From positions 1 to 37,303 of the forward strand of contig NZ_FKLA01000009.1 of the NCBI RefSeq assembly GCF_900078395.1: a stretch of DNA of 37,303 bases, in the 5' to 3' direction. Made by a program: the position numbers and the translations under genes. The notes beneath the pieces were generated by a model that did not search any database, was not told the DNA's origin, and saw only the letters and a list, made by a program, of their open reading frames with translations. How positions within the stretch are numbered: the first letter of the stretch is position 1; the number at the start of each line of letters is the position of its first letter. This DNA is from Anaerotruncus rubiinfantis (GTDB lineage Bacteria > Bacillota > Clostridia > Oscillospirales > Ruminococcaceae). Positions 13,909 through 22,158 of the stretch are shown here, piece after piece.

Positions 13909-14001
13909 TTCTGTGTAATTTCTATTGACTTATTACATAATTATCTGTGTAATATTTAGTCTATGTTTTACATTGAAATCTGTGTAATGCTATGTTATAC
14001 T
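13909..14001 (+). promoter_or_regulatory. Three TCTGTGTAAT repeats overlapping two promoters
   Basis: CTGTGTAAT occurs at 13911-13919, 13945-13953 and 13980-13988, spaced 34 and 35 bases. Promoter 1: TTGACT (13925-13930), 17 bases, TGTAAT (13948-13953), inside repeat 2. Promoter 2: TTGAAA (13973-13978), 17 bases, TATACT (13996-14001), with repeat 3 in its spacer. The arrangement fits a regulator binding on one face of the helix in front of the HTH gene at 14052. Confidence 0.65.
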
Positions 14002-14051
14002 CTCTACAGTGGGAAAGAAGGCCCTAATAAAAATTCCCAAATAGAAAGGAT

Positions 14052-14270
14052 GTGGAGACAATACCCATTCGGTACAAAATCAATGTGTTGGCTGCACTTA
14101 AAGAAAACGGATTTAATACCACAAAGTTACGTCGAGAGAAACTGCTTTCCGAAGGGGTCATTCAGGCCTTGAGAGATGGCCGGATGATTTCACTTGATAA
14201 TGTGTCCAAAATCTGCAAACTGTTGAACTGCCAACCGGGAGATATTCTCGAATATGAACCGGAAGAATAA
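14052..14270 (+). CDS. Cro/CI-type HTH regulator (YozG-like)
   Basis: The 72-aa product resembles the small HTH family with I-R-Y-K-I-N-V-L-A-A-L-K, then R-R-E-K-L-L-S-E-G-V-I-Q-A-L-R-D-G and C-K-L-L-N-C-Q-P-G-D-I-L-E-Y. The start is uncertain: a GTG at 14052 follows AAAGGA at very short distance, and relatives usually begin M-P-I-R-Y-K, where this sequence has ATA-CCC. The three TCTGTGTAAT repeats upstream are its probable operators. It has its own promoter and stands before a coiled-coil gene with a separate promoter. Confidence 0.75.
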   Translation: METIPIRYKINVLAALKENGFNTTKLRREKLLSEGVIQALRDGRMISLDNVSKICKLLNCQPGDILEYEPEE

Positions 14271-14296
14271 CCGTTTTCTTTTGGCAATATCGCCCA

Positions 14297-14325
14297 TTGT
14301 GGGCTAATCCTTAACGTGGTATAAT
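14297..14325 (+). promoter_or_regulatory. Promoter of the coiled-coil gene
   Basis: TTGTGG (14297-14302), 17-base spacer, TATAAT (14320-14325), 26 bases before the start at 14352. Confidence 0.75.
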
Positions 14326-14351
14326 CTAACTCACAGGCAGGAGGGGAAAAC

Positions 14352-14708
14352 ATGGATGACGTGTTAAGTAGAATTCTTCAAAAGTTGGATGACCTTGAGG
14401 CTGGACAGAAGGGCTTTGGGGTGCAAATTAATGAAATGGGATCACAGTTAAAAAGTGTAAACGCCCGACTGGAACGTCTTGAAGCGGATATGTCAGAAGT
14501 AAAAGACCGCACTAGGATCATTGAAACCAGAATAGAGCACGATATTCCAAATCGATTGGATTCCCTTGCAGACGGCTATAAACTCAACAGTGAGAAGCTG
14601 GACGGCATAAAGGCCGTGGTGGATGATATTGATTCTTCTGTAACCGCTCTGGAAGTGGTGACAAAGTTCCAGAACGGCAAACCGATTACCTTGCAAATTA
14701 TCAAATAA
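14352..14708 (+). CDS. Coiled-coil protein of mobile-element type
   Basis: The 118-aa product starts after GGAGGGG. Almost the whole length is heptad-repeat helix (L-Q-K-L-D-D-L-E-A, N-A-R-L-E-R-L-E-A-D-M-S-E-V-K, R-I-E-T-R-I-E-H-D-I). Similar small coiled-coil proteins are common next to HTH regulators in Clostridia prophages and ICEs. No enzymatic domain or membrane segment is present. It is a single gene with its own promoter and terminator; it may act as a scaffold or partner. Function is not known. Confidence 0.7.
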   Translation: MDDVLSRILQKLDDLEAGQKGFGVQINEMGSQLKSVNARLERLEADMSEVKDRTRIIETRIEHDIPNRLDSLADGYKLNSEKLDGIKAVVDDIDSSVTALEVVTKFQNGKPITLQIIK

Positions 14709-14718
14709 TAAAGCAATG

Positions 14719-14754
14719 GCGGGCTTCCCTCCGTGGGTTGCCCGCTAGTTTTAT
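14719..14754 (+). terminator. Probable terminator after the coiled-coil gene
   Basis: GCGGGC (14719-14724) pairs with GCCCGC (14740-14745) and is followed by TAGTTTTAT. The 15-base loop makes it moderate in strength. Confidence 0.55.
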
Positions 14755-15187
14755 ATCTGTGGGTATGCAACGGAAACAGTTGCCGTTGCGATAGGGCCGG
14801 TCGAATACCGCCAGATGCCGCCGAAACGGGTTCTCTCGCATGCTGCTCAACCGACACGATGCCGCTTGACCATTCGAACGAAATCGGCCGCAGAGGAATC
14901 CGGGTTCGTCGCGGTAATTCGGTGGCAACTGTTACCGTCGAACTGCTGCACCGGGAACAGACGACAGATTGTCGGTTGTACGCTCCTGCTACCGGCATGA
15001 ATGAAATCGTGTCGGTAGCGATCGTCAAAAATGACGGGCATGCCCGCAAGTGGGCACATTATCGCAAATGACAAGTTTTCGGTTGTGACAAGGCCATATC
15101 TTAGCGCGTGATCGGCTTGCAAGCCCGCGCAGCGGCCTTTAGGCGGTCTGACCGTAACACTTTTTATCAAATGTGGAAACAACAAGG
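14755..15187. other. 433 bases without a confident gene
   Basis: Open frames of 70-150 codons exist on both strands and overlap each other, none with a ribosome binding site and family resemblance together. Codon content does not favour one frame. It may hold degenerated coding DNA or a structured RNA. It lies directly downstream, in the minus direction, of the sigma factor gene. Confidence 0.4.
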
Positions 15188-15805
15188 TTAGAAGGGCCTT
15201 TGCGCCGTCCGCAAAGATTTTCTCAGCTTCTCCAATGCGTGACGCTCCGCGCTGAGCACTCCCTGATAGGATATCCCTATCCGCTCGGCTATCTCGCGCA
15301 GCTTCATCCCGTCTATGTACCGCAGTCGGATCACCTGCCGTTGCCGTGGGGATAATGTGCCTATCGCCGCCCTCAACTGCTCCTGCAATTCACCGTTTTC
15401 TATCCGTTTAGCCGGTGACGGCTCTGGGCTTTCCAGCGCGTCAAGCAACGTGATTTCGTCATCTTCCCGGCCCGGTAAAGGTGCATCAAGCGAAATCGTG
15501 TCTATCTGCTTAGGATGTTCTTTGGAGTAACGCAGGCCCAACGCTTCCCGAACGACATTCATGACATTGCGGCTAAGGTAAGTGGTGAACCGGTACGGCT
15601 TTGCCGGGTCGAAGTATTTCAGGGCTCGGACAAGTCCTAAATAGGCGTACTGTTCCAGATCCTCTGGATCTAATAGCCGCTCTTGTGCTATGCCCTGATA
15701 CTTATTCGCCAGCTTGTAAAGTAACCGCTGGTTATTCAGATACAGGGCCGTGAGCGCGTCCCGGTCGCCGTCTTTGGCCTTGACCGCCAGTTCTTCATTG
15801 TTCAT
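15188..15805 (-). CDS. Sigma-70 family RNA polymerase sigma factor
   Basis: The 205-aa protein starts at ATG 15805 after GGAGGTG. Region 2 is clear (L-D-P-E-D-L-E-Q-Y-A-Y-L-G-L-V-R-A-L-K-Y-F-D, R-F-T-T-Y-L-S-R-N-V-M-N), then a linker and region 4 (L-S-P-R-Q-R-Q-V-I-R-L-R-Y-I-D-G-M-K-L-R-E-I-A-E-R-I-G-I-S-Y-Q-G-V). Regions 1.1 and 3 are missing, as in alternative or element-encoded sigma factors. It sits in the replication module, so it probably directs polymerase to element promoters. No anti-sigma gene is adjacent. Confidence 0.88.
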   Translation of the reverse strand: MNNEELAVKAKDGDRDALTALYLNNQRLLYKLANKYQGIAQERLLDPEDLEQYAYLGLVRALKYFDPAKPYRFTTYLSRNVMNVVREALGLRYSKEHPKQIDTISLDAPLPGREDDEITLLDALESPEPSPAKRIENGELQEQLRAAIGTLSPRQRQVIRLRYIDGMKLREIAERIGISYQGVLSAERHALEKLRKSLRTAQRPF

Positions 15806-16522
15806 GCCGTTCACCTCCAGTGTGCGCCTCGTGCACACCTTCTTTCAGATACCTTGCGTAAACCTTGTCCCTTTTGCGGTGGGAAAGTATTCATCAACTT
15901 TTTACAGTGGGGAAATACTCGCGCGCGTATCGTGTTAATAAACTCACCTTAACCTGCGATCACGCGTGTACCAGCTTCAAAAAACGCCTGTTTTGTTCCT
16001 GTTCTCCCACTGTTACCAGGCGCGGGGACTCTCATTGTGGACACCTGCGAAGGTATACCCAACTTGATAACCTCTTTGCAATGATCCCCGTTGCGGCCTC
16101 GCGCTTCACCCGCTACCATAGAAGGTCTTTTCATTGCCGGTCCTTTGCCAACTTTCTTTTTAGGGTCTCGAAATCTCCGAATGCCCTTTCTTTTTAGGGT
16201 GTCCGAAATGACCGAATGTAGGGGACAAGATAGCCAAATAGTATCCACAATGGGGGACATCCCCCGGTAGCAGGCAAGCGGCTAACCATAATCGCCAACA
16301 CCACAAGGCCCCTGCCATTTTACGGAAAATCCCCAAAATGAGATTTTAAATTCCCGTGGAGAAATTTTACTGTAAAGAACTAGGGTCTGCGGTGTCGCCT
16401 GCTATCCCTGTACTTTTCTAGCCGCCCCCGGAGGTTCACGAGAATTAATTCATCGGGGCGGCCGCCTGTTTTTTATTTTCGTTATAGTGGAGCAAAAATA
16501 GCATTAATAGCAATAATCGTGT
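15806..16522. other. 717 bases without a confident gene; repeats and hairpins
   Basis: CTTTCTTTTTAGGGT occurs twice, 34 bases apart (16152-16166, 16186-16200). GGGGGA-CA-TCCCCC (about 16253-16266) can form a tight hairpin. GCCGCCCC pairs with GGGGCGGC across about 16422-16468, followed on the plus strand by TTTTTTATTTT, and may end transcription near the primase gene. A 103-codon minus-strand frame (15949-16260) has no good ribosome binding site or family match. The region may hold a replication origin or the 3' end of the primase message. Confidence 0.4.
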
Positions 16523-16559
16523 CTATGTTCTATTTCTGCTAATTTTGCTATTTTTGCTC
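16490..16559. repeat. 23-bp inverted repeat at the end of the primase gene
   Basis: The arm at 16490-16512 (GAGCAAAAATAGCA, then TAGCA) is repeated in inverted orientation at 16537-16559 with about three mismatches, separated by 24 bases. The right arm encodes part of the primase C-terminal tail (M-S-K-N-S-K-I-S-R-N-R-T) and the stop codon lies in the loop. TAGCA units recur inside the arms. It is a candidate origin, protein-binding site or terminator. Confidence 0.65.
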
Positions 16560-18885
16560 ATAGGGTTTACAATTATTTTTTTGCTTGGTCTGCCGCGTTC
16601 GCCGGTCTGTTTTTCTTCCTCGTGGATGTATCCCAAATCAATAAGCATACTCAACGCCGGGTCCATTTGTTCCACTTTTTTAAATTTCCCTTTGCAAATA
16701 TCAAATAGATCCCGCTTACTAATTTCATCCCGTCCAGTGCTTTCAATACGTCGCCACAGATACTTAGCGTCCTCATAGTCATTGTCCGCGCCCATGACCT
16801 GATACGCCGCCATTGCGTGCGTCCCCAGAAATTCAGATGTTTTAACTGCCCCTTGCATAACCTCCGGGTTTATGGGACTCTCTGTGGGGTCTCCTGCTGC
16901 TTCTGCCGCGTGCATCAGCGCGGCGATTCTCACCATAGCGCCGACAAGCTTTCCGCCCCAGTCCCGCATAAACTCCCAATCGTCGCCCAGCCTTTGCTCT
17001 ATGTAGGCGGCATATTCCTGCCTGATATGGTCGGCCTCCGGGCTCAGGTAGAGAACCCCCTGCCCCCGATCCGAAAGGATACGGCGAACAAACTGCCTGT
17101 AATCGGCCTTGATGCTGTCCGGTATTGTATCCGGGCATATATCGCGCCACCCCACCTTGGATTTACACATAGCATACAGAAAGCGCCCGCACAGTCCGCG
17201 TCCACGAAAAGTTGCGTTGTCCATCAACCCCTGCAATACTTCCGGCTGAATGGTTAGCATCATGCTCAATCTAGGTTGTGGGATGTAGTTGGATTTTCGT
17301 CCTATGCGGTCAACCATGATCGGATCGCCCGCATGTCCTTTCAGGTAGATATCGAAGTTTGCGCCTTTATCGTAGCGTCCGGCCAGAGCATCAAATAAGC
17401 CGCCCTCGGCGCTTGCTACGGTGATGCGTCCGCCCTGCATGTCCATAATGTCAATCAGCTTCTCCTGGGTCGTATCGTCCACAAGGAGCCGGAACGGGTG
17501 CTTGTCTTGGAATTGGGCGAGTTGTGCGGAGAGCTCTAGGGCTTCATCTTTACACGCTTCGAAGGAACCTTTTTCTTGGTGGCATTGTTCTGTGCCGCCT
17601 GCAAAGCCTTTTCCAGCAAAGCCCTCTCGGTCTGGTTCTGGGCAATCTCTGCGGCTTCAAGCTCCCGTCTTTCAGCTTCATATTCATATACAGGTTTGCT
17701 CAAAGCAGATATTACAGCGCTTTTTCGTTCTCCGGGCGGCGCGACGGCAACAGTGTACAAGCAAAGCGGTTCCCGCCAGTCGCTTGTTATCTCAACCTCA
17801 TATTTTGATTGAAAGGCCGTGGCCAACACTCCCAGCGACAAGATACCGGGCATTTCCTCCGGGGTCTGCGTGCTCTCTGACAAACACTCCACGAACGCGG
17901 TTAACGGGCCCGGTAAACTCTCGGTTGGAAAGTCTGGGGTGTCTATACTGTCAAATGGTATCGGCGGTTCCCACCCCTGCGGGAGCGTCACCGGGGCAAA
18001 GTCCTCTGCCGCTGCCGGTTTACTCCCGAAGGTGTCCACAGTGTGCCCGATCGCGTCCGCTATTGTGGAAGCTCCATAGGTCTTGCTGCCGTGTTTCTCA
18101 TCCCACTTCGGACGCATGAGGCCGGACGCGCGGAAAAGCCTGTCCATCTGCGCCGAGTCTTTTCCTGTATAGAAAGCAAGGTAATTGCACAGCGCCATGT
18201 CTGCCTCGCTATGGGAGGGATAGCCGCCCGTGTCGCCGCTGTAGAGCCGCCGGAACTTCTCACCGTTGGAGGCCTTGCCCGCTATTTCGAGCAGCTTGCC
18301 GTCATCCAGCGTTGGGGTTGCAGGCTGTTGTGTGGGCATCTCTTGGGGCTTATCAGGGAACAGCTCGTCGTATAGCTGCATAATCTCCCGGTCGCGGCGC
18401 TCGATGGGCTTTACTCCCATGAAGGGGTTGCCAGTCATGGTCAGGAACCGGGCGTCCTGGTATATTTCAATCCCGCTAGCGGTATCCTTGCGGCCCTCAG
18501 CGGGAATGTTGCCGTACACAAAGATATGTAAGCCCGTGCCAGAGGGGGAGAACTCGGTATAGGAATTGAGCAGGCCCACCACCCGGAGCGCTGCCGGGGA
18601 CACTTCGCAGGTCTCAAGATTGATGCAATGGTCAATGTCCACACCGATAAGCCCCATGTCGTTGAATTCATATCCCACGCCGTCATAGCCCTGTGCCTTT
18701 ACCGCCGTGTCAAAGTCTACCCATGTGTCAGGCTGTCCCGCGCTGGCCCGCCTGCCGGCCGCCGGGTTATACGGCACCTTGGTTGGCTTGTCCTGCCCCT
18801 TGCGCTTCTCATAGCACCATGTGACCCATTGAGGCATTGCCCGAAGCGGCAGCGGGATATTGTTGATCTGATTTTGTGATAGCAT
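16523..18885 (-). pseudogene. Primase / DUF3987 helicase-like replication protein, frameshifted
   Basis: Start ATG 18885 follows GGCGGG. The N-terminal half resembles phage primase-polymerases: Q-W-V-T-W-C, D83-I-D85 metal site, S-P-S-G-T-G-L-H (113-120). A DUF3987 NTPase with Walker A-like A-P-P-G-E-R-K-S-A (382-390) follows. At about 17570-17574 (a run of five A on the coding strand) the frame is lost. The first frame stops at 17536; the other frame (F-E-A-C-K-D-E-A-L-E-L-S) continues to 16523. One missing A explains it; a -1 ribosomal shift at G-AAA-AAG is a less likely alternative. Restored length is 787 aa. Confidence 0.8.
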
Positions 18886-18896
18886 CATATCCCGCC

Positions 18897-19031
18897 TTAT
18901 GCTTCTATCCGCCGGATTTTGCCCGCGGCGGGCGCTCCCTCCGGCTTGGACAGGTATTCTATCAGGGCGTCCACATTGATGAGGCGGCGCCGCATAGCGG
19001 TCGCTACGGGGGGAATTTGGGTGTTGTCCAT
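18897..19031 (-). CDS. Small protein (44 aa) between regulator and primase
   Basis: The start follows GAGGG by six bases, and the gene lies between the Cro-like gene (2-base gap) and the primase (11-base gap). The product (R-R-R-L-I-N-V-D-A-L-I-E-Y-L-S-K-P) is basic with one helix, like small excisionase or replication-accessory proteins, but too short to assign. The tight spacing on both sides and the ribosome binding site support translation. Confidence 0.6.
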   Translation of the reverse strand: MDNTQIPPVATAMRRRLINVDALIEYLSKPEGAPAAGKIRRIEA

Positions 19032-19033
19032 GT

Positions 19034-19234
19034 TCAGCCCTCACTTTCTACGATCTCGGACACGTCCACGCCCAACCCAGCCGCGAGCTTTGCCGCTGTC
19101 TGTGGCGCACATGTGCCGCGATTTTTTACAGTGCTGACATTCTGATAGGGGATGCCGCTCTTTTGGGCCAGGTCGTTTTGTGTCAGCCCTTTTTGTGCCA
19201 AGAGAATTTCAAATTTCGTTTTACTGATTTTCAC
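19034..19234 (-). CDS. Cro-like XRE regulator
   Basis: The 66-aa product is taken from a GTG at 19234, eight bases after GGAG; an ATG at 19255 would place the binding site inside the gene. The HTH_3 domain is complete (F-E-I-L-L-A-Q-K-G-L-T-Q-N-D-L-A-Q-K-S-G-I-P-Y-Q-N-V-S-T-V). It is divergent from the repressor at 19383 with three operator-like palindromes between, and leads the operon with the primase. It probably represses the CI-like gene and so favours replication of the element. Confidence 0.85.
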   Translation of the reverse strand: MKISKTKFEILLAQKGLTQNDLAQKSGIPYQNVSTVKNRGTCAPQTAAKLAAGLGVDVSEIVESEG

Positions 19235-19257
19235 GTTGTCATCTCCATTTCGCAATA

Positions 19258-19364
19258 GCAGAGTAATTTTTATTTCTGCAAACCTAGGATAACAGAAATT
19301 AAAGTTACTGTCAATTTGTTTTACAGAAATTTTTATTGCTGTCCTGAAGAATCTATGCTAAACT
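19258..19364. promoter_or_regulatory. Three 20-bp operators and divergent promoters
   Basis: Imperfect palindromes of the form ACAGAAAT-NNNN-ATTNCTGT lie at 19259-19278, 19292-19311 and 19323-19342, with centres 33 and 31 bases apart. Minus promoter: TTGACA (19309-19314), 17 bases, TATCCT (19286-19291), with operator 2 filling the spacer. A weaker plus promoter (TTGCTG 19336-19341, 17 bases, TAAACT) overlaps operator 3. This is the layout of a lambda-type operator triplet. Confidence 0.75.
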
Positions 19365-19382
19365 AAACTCAGAGGTGATTTT

Positions 19383-19793
19383 ATGAACACTGGAAACCGT
19401 ATCAGAGAAGCTAGGTTGACGGCTGGATATACTCAAAAGAAACTGGGTGAGCTTTGCAATATAGCAGAACCCACTATTCGACGTTATGAGCTGGGAAAGT
19501 TAAACCCAAAGTACGGAACTCTTCAAAAGATTGCTTTGGCTCTCGAGGTTTCCATTGACTACCTGTTAGGCAACACGCCATACAAAACGATAGCCGAAGA
19601 AATAAAAGCAACTGCCCACATGACTCAAAAAAAGCAAGTGAAAGCTGTACGCACCTATCATCCAATGGAAGCCCAACAGATACTGGAAAATGAACTATTG
19701 TTCCATTTCAATCGGTTAAACGATCAGGGCCAACAGAAGGCAGCAGAATACCTTGCAGATCTTACGAAAGTACCAGATTACCAAAAAAAATAG
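19383..19793 (+). CDS. CI-like XRE repressor
   Basis: The 136-aa protein starts after AGAGGTG. The N-terminal HTH_3 (about residues 5-62) contains Y-T-Q-K-K-L-G-E-L-C-N-I-A-E-P-T-I-R-R-Y-E-L-G and ends with S-I-D-Y-L-L-G. The C-terminal half is helical (L-L-F-H-F-N-R-L-N-D-Q-G-Q-Q-K-A-A-E-Y) as in ICE and phage repressors lacking a peptidase domain. It is divergent from a Cro-like gene with three operators. Release would need an antirepressor or ImmA-like protease; the only HExxH candidate in the window lies at 5117. Confidence 0.85.
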   Translation: MNTGNRIREARLTAGYTQKKLGELCNIAEPTIRRYELGKLNPKYGTLQKIALALEVSIDYLLGNTPYKTIAEEIKATAHMTQKKQVKAVRTYHPMEAQQILENELLFHFNRLNDQGQQKAAEYLADLTKVPDYQKK

Positions 19794-19825
19794 CCCCTTG
19801 TGGGAGCTTAGAAGGGAGGCCCGCT

Positions 19826-20263
19826 ATGCCCCGGCCCAAAAAAGAACAGCCCAACCACGCGGGCGGGCTGTATGAAGTCAAAATTACCATTGGAAAGACG
19901 CTCGACGGCAAGCTTCAGCGCAAGAGCTTTTACAGCTCCATCAGCAAGGATGACGCGCGGCGGCAGGCTGAGGAATGGAAGATCCAGCGGGAAGTGGCGA
20001 ACCGGACTGGCGTGGGGTTCGTGGATCAGCGCCGTACCTTCTCCGAATGGGCCGATCAATGGCTGGAAATCTATAAAAAGCCGAATGTCACGGAGAACAC
20101 CTATAACGGCACTTATAAACTCTATGTCGAGCAGCACCTAAAGCCATATTTTGGGCAAGCAGACCTTTCCTGTATCCGGCCAGCCGATATTCAGAAATTC
20201 TATGCGAGCAAGCGCAGTCTGTCTCCCTCTGCCCTGCATAAGATCTCCCTATGCCTAAGCTGA
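19826..20263 (+). pseudogene. int: Truncated tyrosine integrase (N-terminal part only)
   Basis: The frame opens with M-P-R-P-K-K-E and an arm-type DNA-binding domain (Y-E-V-K-I-T-I-G-K-T-L-D-G-K-L-Q-R-K-S-F), then the SAM-like core-binding domain (F-S-E-W-A-D-Q-W-L-E-I-Y, Y-F-G-Q-A-D-L). It ends after S-A-L-H-K-I-S-L-C-L-S at 145 aa; integrases of this type have about 380. The whole catalytic domain is missing, so the right end of this element has been deleted and the module can no longer excise by itself. It starts after GGGAGG, 33 bases beyond the repressor. Confidence 0.85.
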
Positions 20264-20320
20264 TTGCCTGCAAGGTTTCTTTTATCAAATCTAAAAAAGA
20301 TTTTCTTCCCGGTGAAAACG

Positions 20321-20343
20321 CCCGCTATCCGCGGGTTTTTTTT
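20321..20343 (+). terminator. Rho-independent terminator after the integrase fragment
   Basis: CCCGC (20321-20325), loop TATCC, GCGGG (20331-20335), then eight T. Confidence 0.75.
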
Positions 20344-20346
20344 GCG

Positions 20347-20381
20347 TAAAAAAAGCCACGCCTCAATGAAGGGGTGGCTTT
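20347..20381 (-). terminator. Terminator of the manganese catalase gene
   Basis: On the minus strand AAAGCCAC (20381 to 20374) pairs with GTGGCTTT (20359 to 20352) and is followed by TTTTTTA. It lies seven bases past the catalase stop. Confidence 0.85.
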
Positions 20382-20388
20382 CAACATT

Positions 20389-21075
20389 TTATGACGGCCT
20401 CTGACTGGGATTGTTAAAACTGGGAGGCGCTGCCTTTGTGTCACCAAAGTGGTTCGCGGGAGACGGGGAGGAAAGGTTGAAGTACAGGCGTGAATCTTCC
20501 GTAACCCCAAAGTCCCTGTTCGAGCCGGTATCCTGCACTCTGTTAAACGCCTCCCGAAACAACGCGTTATGCGCTTCTTCGCGGTTGAGCAGAAAATCAA
20601 TGGTTTCCCGGACAAGTTTATCATTGATTTGGCGGTACAGATATTCATAGACAACCTTTGCGCGCTGCTCGGATGCGATATTGGAAAGCAGGTCCGCGCA
20701 CAAGTCTCCTGTCACGGTAACATAGTCCGCTGTCCAGGAGTATCCTGACGCGTTGATCAGTCCCGGATTCAGCCCCAGCAAAACATGGGTCTCCACCTCA
20801 CCCGCCGGTACACCGGCAGCCTCCACGTCATGCCCATTCAGCATATTGATCGTTGTCCCCACCATTTCCATATGGCTCAGTTCTTCAGCGGCAATATCCA
20901 TGAACAGGTCTTTAATCGCTGGGTCCTTAATCCGAAAGCTCTGCGACATATACTGCATTGCCGATTTCAATTCCCCGTTAGCTCCGCCCAATTGTTCTTG
21001 CAAAAGCGCTGCATACTGCGGGTTTGCTTTTTCCACACGAACCGGATGGAACAATTGTTTTTCATGTTTATACAT
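20389..21075 (-). CDS. Manganese catalase (CotJC-like)
   Basis: The 228-aa protein starts seven bases after AAAGGAGG. The dimanganese ligands fit the family: E35, E65 and H68 (E-E-L-S-H-M), E136 (S-E-Q-R-A) and H169 (E-E-A-H). These haem-free catalases break down H2O2; in spore formers the CotJC branch is a spore-coat protein. The C-terminal tail (about 190-228) is Ser/Pro/Asn-rich, as in coat-associated members. Other cotJ genes are not adjacent, so it may be a free-standing detoxifying enzyme. Monocistronic, with a strong terminator. Confidence 0.92.
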   Translation of the reverse strand: MYKHEKQLFHPVRVEKANPQYAALLQEQLGGANGELKSAMQYMSQSFRIKDPAIKDLFMDIAAEELSHMEMVGTTINMLNGHDVEAAGVPAGEVETHVLLGLNPGLINASGYSWTADYVTVTGDLCADLLSNIASEQRAKVVYEYLYRQINDKLVRETIDFLLNREEAHNALFREAFNRVQDTGSNRDFGVTEDSRLYFNLSSPSPANHFGDTKAAPPSFNNPSQRPS

Positions 21076-21196
21076 ATGATAGCCTCCTTTATAGTGGTTG
21101 TTCTAAGTATTTACCAATTTTCCCATCACATGCATTGCCATATCGAAAAACCACGCCGTCGGGCGCAATCTCTGTTGGGCTGCGCATTCCTTGGCG

Positions 21197-21225
21197 TTGT
21201 AATCCGTCCCAAAGCCTGTTATAAT
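21197..21225 (+). promoter_or_regulatory. Promoter of the YdeI-like gene
   Basis: TTGTAA (21197-21202), 17-base spacer, TATAAT (21220-21225), about 90 bases before the start. The long leader shows no clear secondary structure. Confidence 0.65.
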
Positions 21226-21315
21226 GAAAACGAAATCGGTGACATTGCTTCTTGCCACGGCATCAGCCACCTTTCATTGCCGGCCGCACGGCATCTGGGA
21301 TATTGGAGGCGCTAT

Positions 21316-21876
21316 ATGGACGAAATCATGGAGTTTTCCACAAGGGCGGATTTTAGAAACTGGCTGACCAGCAATTGCCTGTCAAGTCCCGGAGTATGGC
21401 TGTTATTCGGGAAGGCGTGCGGCCCCAAAACGTTGAAGGCAGGTGAAGCGCTTGAAGAAGCGCTCTGTTTTGGATGGATTGACGGGCAGATGCAGAGCAT
21501 TGATGAAAAAAGCTATAAAAAGTATTTTTCCTTGCGGAGCAAAAACAGCAAGTGGTCAGAGAAAAACAAAGCTCTGGCAAAAAAACTGGAAGACCAGGGA
21601 AAAATGACCGACCATGGCCGGAAGAAAATCGCGGAAGCAAAAGAAAACGGCAGGTGGGACGCTCCAAAGCCGCCGGAGGTCACGGAGGAGCAGATAGCCT
21701 GTCTCGCAGCTTTATTGAACGGGCAGGAGCCCGCTTATACAAACTTCCTGGGGATGTCCCGATCTGTGAAAAAAACTTATACGCGGGCATATTTTGACGC
21801 CAAGACAGACGCTGGGCGCAGGAGCCGGCTGTCCTGGATGATTGACCGGCTCAACCAAAACTTAAAACCCATGTAA
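21316..21876 (+). CDS. YdeI/OmpD-associated family protein
   Basis: The 186-aa product starts six bases after GGAGG; the same frame is open upstream for another 177 codons but without a better start. Family blocks are visible: F-R-N-W-L-T-S-N ... G-V-W-L-L-F-G-K, E-A-L-C-F-G-W-I-D-G-Q, Y-F-S-L-R-S-K-N-S-K-W-S-E-K-N, and a C-terminal helical part with Y-T-R-A-Y-F-D-A-K-T-D-A-G-R-R-S-R-L. Members occur singly in many bacteria and have been linked to bacteriocin or peptide resistance, with no settled mechanism. Monocistronic. Confidence 0.85.
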   Translation: MDEIMEFSTRADFRNWLTSNCLSSPGVWLLFGKACGPKTLKAGEALEEALCFGWIDGQMQSIDEKSYKKYFSLRSKNSKWSEKNKALAKKLEDQGKMTDHGRKKIAEAKENGRWDAPKPPEVTEEQIACLAALLNGQEPAYTNFLGMSRSVKKTYTRAYFDAKTDAGRRSRLSWMIDRLNQNLKPM

Positions 21877-21879
21877 CGA

Positions 21880-21914
21880 AAAGCGGGGCAGGCATCAACC
21901 TGCCCCGCTTTTAT
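21880..21914 (+). terminator. Terminator after the YdeI-like gene
   Basis: AAAGCGGGGCAGG (21880-21892), loop CATCAA, and its 13-base complement (21899-21911), then T-rich DNA. The flanking A and T runs could also serve the convergent gene at 21917. Confidence 0.85.
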
Positions 21915-21916
21915 AA

Positions 21917-22144
21917 TTATCCCTCCGGATCGGGGATCTCACCCCATCCGTCCGCGTCCTCACAGATGACGCAGGCGCTGGTTTCGCTGCCGTTTGTGAG
22001 AAGCATGCCCGGCGCGGCAACCAGTCGGAAAGACGGCACAAGTTCATACGGCTCCCCGTCCGCGAACTCCTCCGGCCGTGCGCCGGGTCCCAGATCGATG
22101 GTCCTGGTCGGCGTGGTCATCCGGTAGGTTTCAAAAATCTGCAT
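21917..22144 (-). CDS. Small hypothetical protein after the tail-fibre-like gene
   Basis: The 75-aa product starts eight bases after AAGGAGG and 14 bases past the tail-fibre-like gene, so the two share a transcript. It begins MQIFETYRMTTPTRTIDLGP, is acidic, and ends D-G-W-G-E-I-P-D-P-E-G. The position and Trp/Gly-rich acidic tail resemble small proteins that follow phage tail-fibre genes, possibly assembly partners. No family is firmly recognised. Confidence 0.6.
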   Translation of the reverse strand: MQIFETYRMTTPTRTIDLGPGARPEEFADGEPYELVPSFRLVAAPGMLLTNGSETSACVICEDADGWGEIPDPEG

Positions 22145-22158
22145 TCCTGTTTCCTCCT

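Noticed and set aside
13909..13988. CRISPR-like spacing of CTGTGTAAT
   Set aside because: The repeat is only 9-10 bases, AT-rich, present three times, overlaps promoters, and no cas genes are present.
14733..15185. Several 70-157 codon ORFs on both strands
   Set aside because: They overlap each other and lack ribosome binding sites and recognisable motifs.
15949..16260. 103-codon minus-strand ORF
   Set aside because: No ribosome binding site, spans direct repeats, low-complexity basic product.
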